From assembly GCF_030505615.1 (NCBI RefSeq), contig NZ_CP129992.1, positions 1,550,001 to 1,614,000 of the forward strand: a DNA stretch of 64,000 nucleotides. Reading direction: 5' to 3'. Each line of letters opens with the position of its first letter. Positions within the stretch are counted from its first letter, which is position 1. The translations under genes and the position numbers were made by a program. The stretch is from Salinibaculum rarum (GTDB lineage: Archaea; Halobacteriota; Halobacteria; Halobacteriales; Haloarculaceae). The notes below the pieces were generated by a model, which saw nothing but the letters and a program-made list of their open reading frames with translations, was not told the DNA's origin and searched no databases. Of this stretch, positions 7,889 to 22,176 are shown in pieces.

Positions 7889-8102
7889 GGACGGCTGTGG
7901 CCGAGCGCGCGTACTCGCGTAGCGAGTTGCGCGCTAACGGGGAAGGGCAGGTCTGCTGTGCGGTGCAGTTTGGTTGCGGTAGAAGCTACGATAGCATCTG
8001 CGAGCGGACTACCGTCCGCGAGCAGCCTTTTTCACTATGTTTTTTCGCCGAGTGGTCCGGTGCGCGCTCGCAGAGCGCGCCCGAGACCCGACGGCGAAAA
8101 AA
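7889..8102. repeat. Cluster of inverted repeats in an intergenic region
   Basis: Several hairpin-forming sequences lie in this gap. A stem GCGCGC..ACTCGC / GCGAGT.GCGCGC lies at about 7897-7937. GCGGAC / GTCCGC is at 8004-8009 and 8014-8019. An outer repeat TTTTTTCGCCG (8040-8050) / CGGCGAAAAAA (8092-8102) encloses an inner GCGCGCTC (8062-8069) / GAGCGCGC (8073-8080). The outer T-run could end transcription in either direction, as expected between two minus-strand genes. The mosaic layout looks like a dispersed intergenic repeat rather than a simple terminator. Confidence 0.6.
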
Positions 8103-8109
8103 GTAGTCC

Positions 8110-9276
8110 TCACATATCCGACCAGGCACTCAGGGCCCGGCCGGTACTGTCGACGTCCCTTATCCAGCGGGTGGCGATGGCTTTCTTCAGGAACTTCGCG
8201 GGGAAGCCACCGAACGTATCGAAGAAGGGGATGACGTACACGTCGTGGGCGACGGCCGATTCGCCGACAGAGACGACGGTCCCTTTGTCTTTGTACTGCC
8301 ACTGCTGGAGTGGCTGACCGCGGATGGAGCGGGCGATGTTCTTGCCGGCGACTTCGGCGGCCTGCCAGGCGGCCTGTGCCGTCGGCGGTGCGGGGTCTTC
8401 GCCGGGCTGGTCGACGAGGGCACAGTCGCCGAGTGCGAACACGCGGTCGTCGTCCGTCTGGAAGTCTTGGGCGGCGTGCAGGCGGTGGGAGCGTTCGTCT
8501 TTCTCGATGGTGCAGTCCTCGGCGGCTTCCTGACCGGTAATTCCGCCGGTCCAGACGAGCACGTCGTAGTCCAGTTCGATGTCCTCGCCGATGTAGACAG
8601 TCTCCTCGTCGACCTCGCCGATGAACTCCCCGCACATGATGTTCACGTCGCGGGCTTCGAGTCGGTCGCGGAGCGCTCCCTGGAGGCTGGGGTCGCTGTT
8701 GGGGAGCACTTCGTCAAGTCCCTCGACGAGGTGGATGTCGATGGGGAGGTTGCGCTCGTTTCGGAGTTCCGCAACCTCGCCCGCGGTCTGGATTCCCGAG
8801 AGCCCGGCGCCGCCGATAACGACCTGGGCGGGGTCGCTGGGCGTCGCGTTCTGGCCCTGGTCGATGATGTCCTCGTGAATTCCGAGTGCGTCGTCGAGTC
8901 CTTTGAGCGTATGCGAGTACTCTTTGAGCCCGTCGATGCCGAAAAAGGCCGTCCGGGAGCCGATACCGACCAGCAGGTAGTCGTAGTTCACGTCGTCGGC
9001 GTCGGCGAGTTCGACGGTCCGCTCGTCCGTGTCTATGTCGAGGACCTCCGACTCGACGAAGCGCGTCGATGGTGACTTAATATCCTCGACAGGAATGGTA
9101 ATCTTCTCCTGGACGCTCGGGTCTTTGATACAGCGGTGAGACTCGTGGAGAACCAGGTGGTAGTCGTGGTCCGAAACCCAGGTCACATCTGCTTCCCCGT
9201 CAAGTGCTGATTCGAGGCTCCTGATGGCGCCTGCCCCGGCATACCCCGAACCGAGGACGACGACGTGTTCCGTCAT
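8110..9276 (-). CDS. NADH dehydrogenase-like FAD oxidoreductase (type II)
   Basis: 388 residues, matching non-pumping type II NADH dehydrogenases and sulfide:quinone reductase relatives. The FAD-binding GxGxxG is at the N-terminus (VVVLGSGYAGAGAI). The second Rossmann GxGxxG, for NAD(P)H, is in VVIGGAGLSGIQTAGEVAEL. The FAD-closing motif is VFALGDCALV. The cysteine pair that marks sulfide:quinone reductases is not evident. The enzyme is expected to pass electrons from NADH to menaquinone at the membrane surface; no transmembrane segment is clear, so anchoring would be through a C-terminal amphipathic region. A regulator gene follows its start upstream and is transcribed separately. Confidence 0.85.
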   Translation of the reverse strand: MTEHVVVLGSGYAGAGAIRSLESALDGEADVTWVSDHDYHLVLHESHRCIKDPSVQEKITIPVEDIKSPSTRFVESEVLDIDTDERTVELADADDVNYDYLLVGIGSRTAFFGIDGLKEYSHTLKGLDDALGIHEDIIDQGQNATPSDPAQVVIGGAGLSGIQTAGEVAELRNERNLPIDIHLVEGLDEVLPNSDPSLQGALRDRLEARDVNIMCGEFIGEVDEETVYIGEDIELDYDVLVWTGGITGQEAAEDCTIEKDERSHRLHAAQDFQTDDDRVFALGDCALVDQPGEDPAPPTAQAAWQAAEVAGKNIARSIRGQPLQQWQYKDKGTVVSVGESAVAHDVYVIPFFDTFGGFPAKFLKKAIATRWIRDVDSTGRALSAWSDM

Positions 9277-9397
9277 ATCGCCTCCTCAGTGACCCGCTGA
9301 TACAAAGGCTACGAAATCGCTATGACGTGCGGTCACTGTTACCAGGGGCGTTTACTGGCAAAAAATGGTGGTATGTACCGTCTAACGACAATCAGGT

Positions 9398-9931
9398 TCA
9401 GTGCTCGGGTTCGTCTACCGGCGCCTGCATGTCGTCGATTGTCAGAATGAGAACATTGTCGGTACCATCTTTTCCAGCCAGCGTCCCGATAATCTGGAGT
9501 TTCGAGAGCGGCGTCGGACCGACGGTGACCTTGTCGCCCTCGTGAAAGTCGGCAATCGAGCCGCGGAGCTTGATTTCGGCGCGGCAGGCTTCAGGATGCT
9601 GGACGCTCGTGAGGTCGATCTCCTCGACGTTAGCCTCTTCGACGAGGTTGCCGCTGTGAAAGAGCGGAACGTCTGCCGCATGGTCCATGTCCTGAATCTG
9701 GAGTGCGTCGTAGGCCGTCGCTGTCGGCTTGTAGCCACCTTTCGGACCGGGTACGCCCTCGACTAACTGCAGTGCCTTGAGACTCTGCATCTGGTTGCGA
9801 ATCGTCCCCGGGTTTCGGTTGACCCGGTCTGCGATGTCCTCGCCCTTTACTGCTGTCTCATCTTCCCGGTAGAGGTTGACCAACTCCTGCAGGATGGTCT
9901 TCTGGCTCGGCGTGAGTTCGATTGATGACAT
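9398..9931 (-). CDS. Winged-helix transcriptional regulator with C-terminal sensory domain
   Basis: 177 residues. Residues about 1-70 form a winged helix (LTPSQKTILQELVNLY, then DIADRVNRNPGTIRNQMQSL, then a GPKGGYKPT wing). The C-terminal half is predicted to be beta-rich (LTSVQHPEACRAEIKLRG, VTVGPTPLSKLQIIGTL) and resembles haloarchaeal proteins annotated as Rrf2-like or TrmB-like regulators. The two conserved cysteines of iron-sulfur Rrf2 proteins are not seen; only one cysteine is present. Ligand and targets are unknown. It lies directly upstream of the NADH dehydrogenase gene on the same strand with 121 bases between them. Confidence 0.8.
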   Translation of the reverse strand: MSSIELTPSQKTILQELVNLYREDETAVKGEDIADRVNRNPGTIRNQMQSLKALQLVEGVPGPKGGYKPTATAYDALQIQDMDHAADVPLFHSGNLVEEANVEEIDLTSVQHPEACRAEIKLRGSIADFHEGDKVTVGPTPLSKLQIIGTLAGKDGTDNVLILTIDDMQAPVDEPEH

Positions 9932-10057
9932 AAGGTCCTGTTCGGTAGTCGCTTCCTTAAGTCCGACGGTGGTATTACCTTCGAACGCAACTGCGAGGGG
10001 CGACTATCGCCGCGATGAATGGCAACTCCTTTTGTCCCTCCTCTGGGTTAGTCTGAT

Positions 10058-10975
10058 ATGAACGACGCGCGCGTACTCGTCACTGGCGGTGCCGGATTCA
10101 TCGGCTCGAACCTCGCAAATCACCTCGCGGCGGACAACGAGGTTATCGCCGTCGACGACTGCTATCTCGGCACGCCCGAGAATCTCGACGACGCCGTCGA
10201 GTTCGTCGAGGCGAGTGTGACCGACGACGACCTCCCGACGGACGTGGACGTGGTCTTCCATCTCGCTGCCCTCTCCTCGTATGCGATGCACGAGGACGAC
10301 CCCACGCGCGGTGCGCGAGTCAACGTCGAGGGCTTTGTCAACACGGTCGACCAGGCCCGCCGCGACGGCTGTGACACCGTCGTCTACGCGTCGACGTCCT
10401 CGATTTACGGCTCTCGGACCGAGCCCTCGCCCGAAGATATGCCGGTGACGGTCAACACCGGCTACGAGGCCTCGAAGATGGCCCGCGAACGCTACGGCGA
10501 GTACTTCCGCAACCACTACGGCCTGGACGTGGCTGGCCTCCGGTTTTTCTCTGTCTATCAGGGCTACGGCGGCGCAGAGGAACACAAAGGCGAGTACGCC
10601 AACGTCATCGCGCAGTTCGCCGACGACGTGGCCAACGGCCGCGCGCCGAAACTCTACGGCGACGGCGAGCAGACCCGTGATTTCACCCACGTCTCGGACA
10701 TCGTCCGTGGTATCGAACTCGCCGCCGACCACCAGCTCAACGGCATCTACAACCTCGGCACGGGCGAGGCCTACGACTTCAACACCGTCGTCGAGATGCT
10801 AAACGACGAACTCGGCACCGATGTCGACCCCGAGTACGTCGAGAACCCGATTCCAGACGACGTGTACGTCCACGACACCTGCGCAGACTACTCGAAGATG
10901 TACGAGGAAACTGGCTGGGAACCGGAGATTACCTTCGAAGAGGGTATCGAGCGCGTCTGCGCGCAGTACAAGTAG
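10058..10975 (+). CDS. NAD-dependent sugar nucleotide epimerase/dehydratase
   Basis: 305 residues, an extended short-chain dehydrogenase. The NAD-binding GGAGFIGS motif is at residues 9-16, and the catalytic Tyr136/Lys140 pair in YEASK follows an STSSIYG stretch with the active serine. The C-terminal part has the family's YGDGEQTRDFTHVSDI and GIYNLGTGEAY segments. It is similar to UDP-glucose 4-epimerases and dTDP-glucose dehydratases; the exact sugar cannot be assigned. Products would serve S-layer or pilin glycosylation, or extracellular polysaccharide. It is a single gene, between a divergent regulator and arginase. Confidence 0.9.
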   Translation: MNDARVLVTGGAGFIGSNLANHLAADNEVIAVDDCYLGTPENLDDAVEFVEASVTDDDLPTDVDVVFHLAALSSYAMHEDDPTRGARVNVEGFVNTVDQARRDGCDTVVYASTSSIYGSRTEPSPEDMPVTVNTGYEASKMARERYGEYFRNHYGLDVAGLRFFSVYQGYGGAEEHKGEYANVIAQFADDVANGRAPKLYGDGEQTRDFTHVSDIVRGIELAADHQLNGIYNLGTGEAYDFNTVVEMLNDELGTDVDPEYVENPIPDDVYVHDTCADYSKMYEETGWEPEITFEEGIERVCAQYK

Positions 10976-11035
10976 GGCCGGGCGGCCGTCGCTGGTGCCC
11001 GATGCTTTTGTAGGAGTACGAGAGACCGCTAGACG

Positions 11036-11950
11036 ATGGACCAGACCGTCCGAGTACTGGGCGTGCCGATGGACCTGGGCGCGGACCGCCGTGGCGTCGA
11101 CATGGGACCGTCTGCCATCCGCTATGCCGGGCTGGCCGACCGCCTCGAATCGATCGGGCAGCCGTGTGTCGACGGCGGCGATATCGCCGTCATGCGCCCG
11201 GAAGAGCGGGATCCTGACGCCGCCAGCGCAGACCTGGGCCACGCCAAGTACGTCTCCGAGACGCGGGAGGTCTGTGAGGACGTGGCGACTGCGGTGTCTG
11301 CCACGGTCAGCGACGGCGAGTTTCCGCTCGTCCTCGGTGGGGACCACTCTATCGCTGTCGGTACCGCCGCAGGGGTCGCCGACGACCGCAACACCGGGCT
11401 CGTCTGGTTCGACGCCCACGGCGATTTCAACACGCCAGAGACGACGCCCTCGGGAAACGTCCACGGGATGGCACTCGCGGCGATTCTCGGTGTCGGGCCG
11501 TTCGCCGACCTCGCGTGGGCCCACACGCCCCGCGTCCGGCCGGAGAACGTCGCGCTCGTCGGCCTCCGTGACGTCGACGACGGCGAGCGGACCCTCCTCG
11601 GCGAGAGTCGGGTGTCGACGTACACGATGACCGACATCGACGAACGCGGTATCACCGACGTCGTCGAGGAGGCAATCGACGTCGCCACCCGCGACGTCGA
11701 ACAGCTCCACGTCAGCTTCGACATGGACTGTCTGGACCCCACCGAAGCGCCAGGCGTCGGGACGCCTGTCCGTGGTGGCATCTCCTACCGGGAGGCCCAC
11801 GCGGCGATGGAACGCATCTCCAGCACCGCCGGGACGCGACTGTGTAGTTTCGAAGTCGTCGAGGTGAATCCGATTCTCGACCAGCACAACCGGACCGCAG
11901 AACTGGCAACTGAACTCGTCGCCAGCGCCCTCGGCCAGCGGATTCTCTGA
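11036..11950 (+). CDS. rocF: Arginase
   Basis: 304 residues with all metal-binding elements of the ureohydrolase family: GGDHSI, DAHGDFN and SFDMDCLDP supply the His/Asp ligands of the two manganese ions. The opening VLGVPMDLGADRRGVDMGP and the GNVHGM stretch favour arginase over agmatinase. It hydrolyses arginine to ornithine and urea in the cytosol. Formimidoylglutamase or guanidinobutyrase activity cannot be excluded by eye. No ornithine pathway gene is adjacent. Confidence 0.88.
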   Translation: MDQTVRVLGVPMDLGADRRGVDMGPSAIRYAGLADRLESIGQPCVDGGDIAVMRPEERDPDAASADLGHAKYVSETREVCEDVATAVSATVSDGEFPLVLGGDHSIAVGTAAGVADDRNTGLVWFDAHGDFNTPETTPSGNVHGMALAAILGVGPFADLAWAHTPRVRPENVALVGLRDVDDGERTLLGESRVSTYTMTDIDERGITDVVEEAIDVATRDVEQLHVSFDMDCLDPTEAPGVGTPVRGGISYREAHAAMERISSTAGTRLCSFEVVEVNPILDQHNRTAELATELVASALGQRIL

Positions 11951-11995
11951 GACGAACCTGATAGACCTTTGTAGGCTGGTTCCGACAGGTTCGGC

Positions 11996-12820
11996 ATGGC
12001 CCTCCCGCTTGCAACCTCCGACCCGACACCGTGGCTCGTGGTCGTCCTGCTTGCTGGCGCAGTGCTCGTCGGCCTCGCATTTCTCGGCGCTGGTCTCCTG
12101 TTGCTCTGGCGGTGGCGTGTCCTCAGCCGGGACGACGCCAATCAGTTCCGTGCCGGCCTCGACGGACCGCTCGAAGTGACCGGTCCAGCCACGGCAGCCG
12201 CGGACTCGACGCCGTTTACCGCCGCTGTCAGTCGCACCCGGTGTCTGGTCTGTCGAATCGAGGCCCAGAAGTACGAATCCAGTCAGCACGGCGGGGGCTG
12301 GCACACAATCGAGTCCCGGACCACAGTCCGCCCGTTCGTCGTCGAGTCGCCCGTCGGCGATGTCCGCGTGGAACCCGACGGCGCGAACCTCGTCCTCGAC
12401 GAGGAAGTCGTCGCCAGCGTCGGCCGGGGCGAGCAAGCCACCGGGCACACGGCGGCTTTCTTCGATGCCGTCGGCATCGAGCGGCGTTCGGGGACATTCG
12501 ACGTCGGCGTCACAGAGGTTGGATACGGGAGCAAGTATCGCGTCCGCGAGGCCCGCGTTGACGTCGACGAGGACGTCTACGTCGCCGGTCACGCGACGAC
12601 CGACGATGGTGCGGTTGGTGGCTACGGCGGCCCCGATGCCATCGTCCGTGAACGGACGGACCGGTCGGTGAGTCAGCGACTCTTCGGCTTTCCGTTCGTC
12701 GTCGGCGACGGCGGCGAAGCGACGATCAGGCGTCACTTCCGCCGGCGTGGTTTCGGCTTCACGCTGGCGGGCGTCCTCTGTGTCGGCGTCCCCACCGGTA
12801 TCGGCGTTCTCCTTCTTTGA
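11996..12820 (+). CDS. GIDE-domain-like membrane protein
   Basis: 274 residues with an N-terminal transmembrane segment (about residues 14-42) and a C-terminal one (last 25 residues). In between lies a soluble beta-rich domain resembling the GIDE domain of mitochondrial MUL1/MAPL: a short glycine turn (PLEVTG), a CLVCRIEAQKYE strand, a GGWHTIESRTTVRPF segment and a VRVEPDGANLVLDEE stretch. The RING finger that makes the eukaryotic relative a ubiquitin ligase is absent. The role is unknown in archaea. It starts 45 bases after arginase on the same strand, but both have a TTTGTAGG-like element upstream, so separate promoters are possible. Confidence 0.72.
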   Translation: MALPLATSDPTPWLVVVLLAGAVLVGLAFLGAGLLLLWRWRVLSRDDANQFRAGLDGPLEVTGPATAAADSTPFTAAVSRTRCLVCRIEAQKYESSQHGGGWHTIESRTTVRPFVVESPVGDVRVEPDGANLVLDEEVVASVGRGEQATGHTAAFFDAVGIERRSGTFDVGVTEVGYGSKYRVREARVDVDEDVYVAGHATTDDGAVGGYGGPDAIVRERTDRSVSQRLFGFPFVVGDGGEATIRRHFRRRGFGFTLAGVLCVGVPTGIGVLLL

Positions 12821-12990
12821 TGGCTGGTAGTGCTGGATAGCTCCGGGGCGTGTCTGCCCGCTTGACTACACCCATTCTGGCATCGCCGAGTGATTCGCCT
12901 ATGACCGCTTTGGCGGTGCGCACGAAAACGACGATATCGTCGCAAAAAGAGGCGGTACTCACTAGTGGATGCCCTTGGTAGAGACAGACA

Positions 12991-14427
12991 ATGGGTTCTT
13001 CTCACGACACTTCGGGGGAGGCACTGACCGGTGACGGACCGGCTCCTGGGACGGACGGGCCGCGAGCAGGTGTCACCGACGAGAAGACTGTCACCGAGGA
13101 TGGGACCGAACTGGAGCGGTCTATCGGACTGTCGGGTGCACTCGCAATCGGTATCGGGACGATGATCGGCGCGGGGATTTTCGTGTTCCCCGGACTCGCT
13201 GCGGGGCAGGCCGGCCCGGCCGCCGCCGGGTCGTTTGCCCTCGGCGCAGTCATCGCGCTGCTGGTCGCACTGCCGGCCTCGGAACTGGCGACTGCGATGC
13301 CCAAATCCGGCGGGGGCTATTATTTCATCTCGCGGACGCTCGGCGCGCTCCCGGGTGCTATCGTCGGTATCAGCATCTGGCTTGGCTTGGTCTTTGCCAC
13401 CGCGTTTTATCTCGTCGGGTTTGGCAACTACGCCGTGGCCGTCCTCGCTGAGGCCGGCGTCCCAGTCGGCGGCATTCCCATCGTGACGCCGCTGGCACTG
13501 CTTTTCGGCGTCTTGCTCACTGCGTTGAACCTCTTTGGGACCGAGAACGCCGCGCGCCTCCAGAACTACGTCGTCGGCATCCTGTTGACGATACTGGTCC
13601 TGTTCCTTGGCTATGGGGGCCTCGACTCGCTCGGTGTCTTCGGCACCGCCTCGACCCCGGAGCGGTTCGTGCCCTTTGGCCTGACTCCGGTGTTTACTAC
13701 TGCTGCCCTCGTCTTCACCTCCTATCTCGGCTTCGCGCAGGTAGCCACCGTCGCCGGCGACCTGAAAAATCCCGGCCGGAACCTCCCGCTGGCGATGGTC
13801 GGCTCTGTCGTCGTCGTCGGTATCCTCTACGTCGCGACGATTTTCGTCGCCACCAGTGCCTTCGACAGTGGCACGCTCGCAGGCTTCGGCGAGACTGCTA
13901 TCGTGGAGGTTGCGCGCGCGTACGGCGGACTGGGTGGCGCAATCGCAATCTTGCTCGCGGGATTGCTGGCGACGATTTCGAGTGCGAACGCATCGATTCT
14001 CTCCACTTCTCGGGCCGTCTTCGCTATCAGCAAGGACTCGCTCGTGCCACAGTACGCGAGTCGAGTGAACCTGGCCTACGGGACGCCCCACGTCGCGCTG
14101 GCGATGGCCGGCGGTCCCGTTCTCGTTCTCGTCGCACTCGGGGAAGTCGAGGTCCTCGCAGAGGTCGCTTCGTTCCTGCATCTCGTGATGTACGGGCTGA
14201 TGTGCGTCGCACTGCTTGCCGTTCGGCGTGACGAACCCGACTGGTACGACCCGGAGTTTCGCGTGCCCGCGTATCCGCTCGTCGCCGGCCTGGGGGCACT
14301 CGCCAGTTTCGGGTTGCTGGCGTTCATGCAGCTGGCCTCACAGATTATCGGCGTCGTCATCATGCTCGGGGCAGCCGGATGGTACAAGTACTACGCGAGT
14401 AATGTTTCAATCAAGGGGGTATTCTAA
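12991..14427 (+). CDS. APC-family amino acid permease
   Basis: 478 residues. A hydrophilic N-terminal tail of about 45 residues is followed by about twelve transmembrane helices. Helix 1 has the conserved [15 protein letters not shown] sequence that forms the unwound substrate site. The protein is expected to import an amino acid or related cation by proton or sodium coupling. Its stop codon overlaps the start of the next gene (TAATG), and that gene encodes a universal stress protein. In many haloarchaeal transporters of this class a stress domain is fused to the C-terminus; here the same pair is split into two translationally coupled genes. Confidence 0.9.
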   Translation: MGSSHDTSGEALTGDGPAPGTDGPRAGVTDEKTVTEDGTELERSIGLSGALAIGIGTMIGAGIFVFPGLAAGQAGPAAAGSFALGAVIALLVALPASELATAMPKSGGGYYFISRTLGALPGAIVGISIWLGLVFATAFYLVGFGNYAVAVLAEAGVPVGGIPIVTPLALLFGVLLTALNLFGTENAARLQNYVVGILLTILVLFLGYGGLDSLGVFGTASTPERFVPFGLTPVFTTAALVFTSYLGFAQVATVAGDLKNPGRNLPLAMVGSVVVVGILYVATIFVATSAFDSGTLAGFGETAIVEVARAYGGLGGAIAILLAGLLATISSANASILSTSRAVFAISKDSLVPQYASRVNLAYGTPHVALAMAGGPVLVLVALGEVEVLAEVASFLHLVMYGLMCVALLAVRRDEPDWYDPEFRVPAYPLVAGLGALASFGLLAFMQLASQIIGVVIMLGAAGWYKYYASNVSIKGVF

Positions 14428-15179
14428 TGTCTGGTGACACCGACCGGCCACAGATGCGGATTCGAGAGCCGCCAGTCGTCCTCGTTCCGGTGGCGGTACT
14501 GGAGGGCCAAACCGTTCCGGAGACGGTCGTGGACTTTCTCGCACCGGCCCGGGTTGTCATCCTCGGTTACCACGTCCTGCCCGACCAGACGTCGACCGAA
14601 CAGGCGAGCCTGCAGTTCGAGGACCGCGCCCAGCAGGCCGTCGAGACAATCGCCGAGACGTTCCGTGCCGCTGGTGGCGACCCCGAGACCCGCGTCGTGT
14701 TCACTCACGACCGCGACCAGACTGTCGACCGCGTCGCGGCCGATATCGGCGCGACGGCGACGCTCCTCACGAACCCGACCGCCGAGATACGCGACGTTCT
14801 CGTTCCGCTCCGTGGCGCCGTCGACCAGGCCCGCCTCGCAGACCTCGTCGCGACACTGCTCGTCGACGGCGAGCACTCGGTCACGCTGTGGGGTATCGAC
14901 ACTGACGACCCCGACTTCGACGCCGGCGCGGCCGTCGAAAACGTCAGGAACCGACTCGACCGACGGGGTGTCCTCGCCGAGCAGGTCGACTTCGAACGCT
15001 CAAGCGAGGAGGCACCGCTCCGGGCTATCGTCGAGCGGTCTGCGGAGTTCGACGCTATCGTGATGGGTGCCGGCGAGGAGTCGCTGGTCACGGTCTTGCT
15101 GGGTGAAGACGAAGAACGCGTCGCAGACGCGGCGGTCGCTCCCGTACTCGTCGTTCATCAACGACCCGAAAACGAGTGA
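14427..15179 (+). CDS. Universal stress protein, tandem Usp-like domains
   Basis: 250 residues, about twice a single Usp domain. The first half runs from PVVLVPVAVLEGQTVPETV to a VVFTHD strand. The second ends in IVMGAGEESLVTVLLGEDEERVADAAVAPVLVVH, corresponding to the usual GxxG(9)GS/T ATP-binding region, although the loop residues are altered. It is translationally coupled to the permease gene before it, so it most likely controls or senses that transporter. Its stop is nine bases from the convergent gyrA stop. Confidence 0.85.
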   Translation: MSGDTDRPQMRIREPPVVLVPVAVLEGQTVPETVVDFLAPARVVILGYHVLPDQTSTEQASLQFEDRAQQAVETIAETFRAAGGDPETRVVFTHDRDQTVDRVAADIGATATLLTNPTAEIRDVLVPLRGAVDQARLADLVATLLVDGEHSVTLWGIDTDDPDFDAGAAVENVRNRLDRRGVLAEQVDFERSSEEAPLRAIVERSAEFDAIVMGAGEESLVTVLLGEDEERVADAAVAPVLVVHQRPENE

Positions 15180-15188
15180 CTTGCCGCC

Positions 15189-19782
<4,594 letters not shown>

Positions 19783-22176
19783 ATGACCTCCTATCAGTCG
19801 CACCTCGGCGACGGTGAGGGGATAGCCGAGGAGCTGGCCGAGAGCCAGCAGTCTATCTCCATCGCCGAGTTCTTCGAGAAGAACAAGCACATGCTCGGGT
19901 TCGACTCGGAAGCCCGGGCGCTGGTGACTGCCGTCAAGGAAGCCGTCGACAACGCCTTAGACGCCACCGAGGAAGCCGGTATTCTCCCCGACATCTACGT
20001 CGAAATCGAGGAAGCGGGCGACTACTACCGGCTGGTCGTCGAGGACAACGGCCCCGGGATTACGAAAGAACAGATTCCGAAAATCTTCGGGAAACTCCTC
20101 TATGGCAGCCGCTTTCACAAACGCGAGCAAAATCGTGGCCAGCAGGGAATCGGGATTTCTGCGGCGGTTCTGTACTCGCAACTTACCTCCGGCAAACCCG
20201 CAAAAATCACCTCGCGGACGCAGGGCAGCACCGAGGCCGAGTACTTCGAACTCATCATCGACACCGACACCAACGAACCCGAGATTAGCAAGGAATCGAC
20301 GACCTCCTGGGAGCGCCCCCACGGGACGCGCATCGAACTGGAGATGGAGGGGAACATGCGCGCCCGCCAGCAACTCCACGACTACATCAAGCACACGGCA
20401 GTCGTCAACCCCCACGCCCGCATCGAGATGGTCGAACCCGACGAACACTTCAAATACGAGCGGGCGACCGACCAGTTGCCCGACGAGACCGAGGAGATTC
20501 GGCCCCACCCCCACGGCGTCGAACTCGGGACGCTCATCAAGATGCTCGACGCGACCGATTCGTATTCTGTCTCTGGATTCCTTCAGGGTGAGTTCACCCG
20601 CGTCGGGCAGAAGACCTCCGATTCGGTCATCGACAACTTCCGGGACCGCCACTTCGGCCGGGAGATGCGATGGCGACCACCGCAATCACACGAGGATGCC
20701 GACATCGAGTCGGCAGTCGAAGACGCCGTCGCCAACAAGGGCGCCGACGCGACTGCCGAGTTCGCCAGTGCGGTCGCCGAACGCATCCGGGACACCGAAC
20801 GCATCGCCTACAGCACGGTCGCCGAGAACGTCGCCGACGTCGCCGACACAATCGAGGACGAATACGACACCACCTTCGGTGAGACAGTCCGGGAAAACGC
20901 CGTCGAGGCCGCCTGGGAGCAGGTGACTGCGGAACTCACGTCGGATATCTACACGCTCGTCGACGAGGCGACGACCAAGCGCAAGGACGACGCCCACGTC
21001 CAGGGACTCGCCGAGCGCATCGCGACGAAGTTCGAGAACCGAACCGACGACTCGCGCCACCGTGTCACGCACAAGGACCTTACTGCCTACGTGGGCAAAG
21101 CGGCCGACGACACCGAGGAGTTCGACGATGCCACCTTCGGCGACAAAGCCCGCGAGAACGTCGTCGAGGCTCTCTGGACGCGCATGGAGACGGTTCCGGG
21201 CGACGTGCCACACGTCCACGACATCGCGAGCGAGCGCGACACCGCCTCGGAACTGCTCGATGCGATGCGCGAGACGGACATCATCTCGCCGCCGACGGAC
21301 TGTCTGTCTCCCATCTCTGCGGACCTCGTGGAGGCCGGCCTCACGAAGGGATACGACGCGGACTTCTACGCTGCGGCGACCAGAGACGCCTCCGTCCACG
21401 GCGGCGACCCCTTCATCGTCGAGGCCGGCATCGCCTACGGCGGCGACATCGAAGACGGCGGCAAAGCCGAAGTGATGCGCTTTGCCAACCGCGTGCCGCT
21501 GGTCTACCAGCGCGGCGCGTGTGCGACGACGGACGTGGTCAAGGGAATCAACTGGCGCAATTACGGCCTCGACCAGCCGGGCGGGAGCGGCATTCCAAAC
21601 GGCCCGGTGGTTATCATGGTCCACATCGCCTCGACGAACGTTCCCTTCACGAGTGAATCGAAAGACGCCGTCGCCAACATCCCCGAAATCGAGGACGAAA
21701 TCGAGCTGGCGATTCGGGAGGCCGCCCGGGACCTGAAATCGTTCCTCAACAAGCGCCGCTCGATGCAACAGCGCCGGGAGAAGGAGAACAAACTCGCGAC
21801 CATCCTCCCGGAGATGGCCGAGAAAATCTCCCGGGTGACCGGCAACGAACCGCTGGACATCGACGACACGATGGCCCGCATCATGAACAACGTCCTCGTC
21901 GAGCGCCGGCGCGAGAACGGGAGCGTCGACGTCGTCGTCGAGAACAACGCTGACACCAATGCCGACATCGAGATTACGGACATCGTGACGGCCGAACCCG
22001 ACGGCGTCGAGGACGGCACAGTCGTCGAGATGGACGGCGAGTGGTTCGTCAAGTGGTCCCCGACGGTCGGCGGCGGGGAGACGGCCACACTCTCGTATGA
22101 CCTGCCCGGCGACGCGGAGTGTAGTATTTCCGTCGAAGGAATCGAAGACGAGAAGCTAACGGTGACTGACCAATGA
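19783..22176 (+). CDS. top6B: DNA topoisomerase VI subunit B
   Basis: 797 residues, clearly longer than the crenarchaeal enzyme (about 530). The GHKL ATPase domain is N-terminal: [23 protein letters not shown] and [12 protein letters not shown] region of roughly 250 residues between the ATPase and transducer parts is rich in acidic residues and holds the H2TH-like segment plus extra sequence. The transducer follows, and the last 85 residues form an Ig-like beta domain as in Methanosarcina Top6B. It binds ATP and gates DNA passage for Top6A, with which it overlaps by four bases. Confidence 0.96.
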   Translation: MTSYQSHLGDGEGIAEELAESQQSISIAEFFEKNKHMLGFDSEARALVTAVKEAVDNALDATEEAGILPDIYVEIEEAGDYYRLVVEDNGPGITKEQIPKIFGKLLYGSRFHKREQNRGQQGIGISAAVLYSQLTSGKPAKITSRTQGSTEAEYFELIIDTDTNEPEISKESTTSWERPHGTRIELEMEGNMRARQQLHDYIKHTAVVNPHARIEMVEPDEHFKYERATDQLPDETEEIRPHPHGVELGTLIKMLDATDSYSVSGFLQGEFTRVGQKTSDSVIDNFRDRHFGREMRWRPPQSHEDADIESAVEDAVANKGADATAEFASAVAERIRDTERIAYSTVAENVADVADTIEDEYDTTFGETVRENAVEAAWEQVTAELTSDIYTLVDEATTKRKDDAHVQGLAERIATKFENRTDDSRHRVTHKDLTAYVGKAADDTEEFDDATFGDKARENVVEALWTRMETVPGDVPHVHDIASERDTASELLDAMRETDIISPPTDCLSPISADLVEAGLTKGYDADFYAAATRDASVHGGDPFIVEAGIAYGGDIEDGGKAEVMRFANRVPLVYQRGACATTDVVKGINWRNYGLDQPGGSGIPNGPVVIMVHIASTNVPFTSESKDAVANIPEIEDEIELAIREAARDLKSFLNKRRSMQQRREKENKLATILPEMAEKISRVTGNEPLDIDDTMARIMNNVLVERRRENGSVDVVVENNADTNADIEITDIVTAEPDGVEDGTVVEMDGEWFVKWSPTVGGGETATLSYDLPGDAECSISVEGIEDEKLTVTDQ

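Noticed and set aside
10799-12736. 645-residue minus-strand open frame over epimerase, arginase and GIDE-like genes
   Set aside because: It spans three plus-strand genes with clear motifs. Long antisense frames are expected at this GC content.
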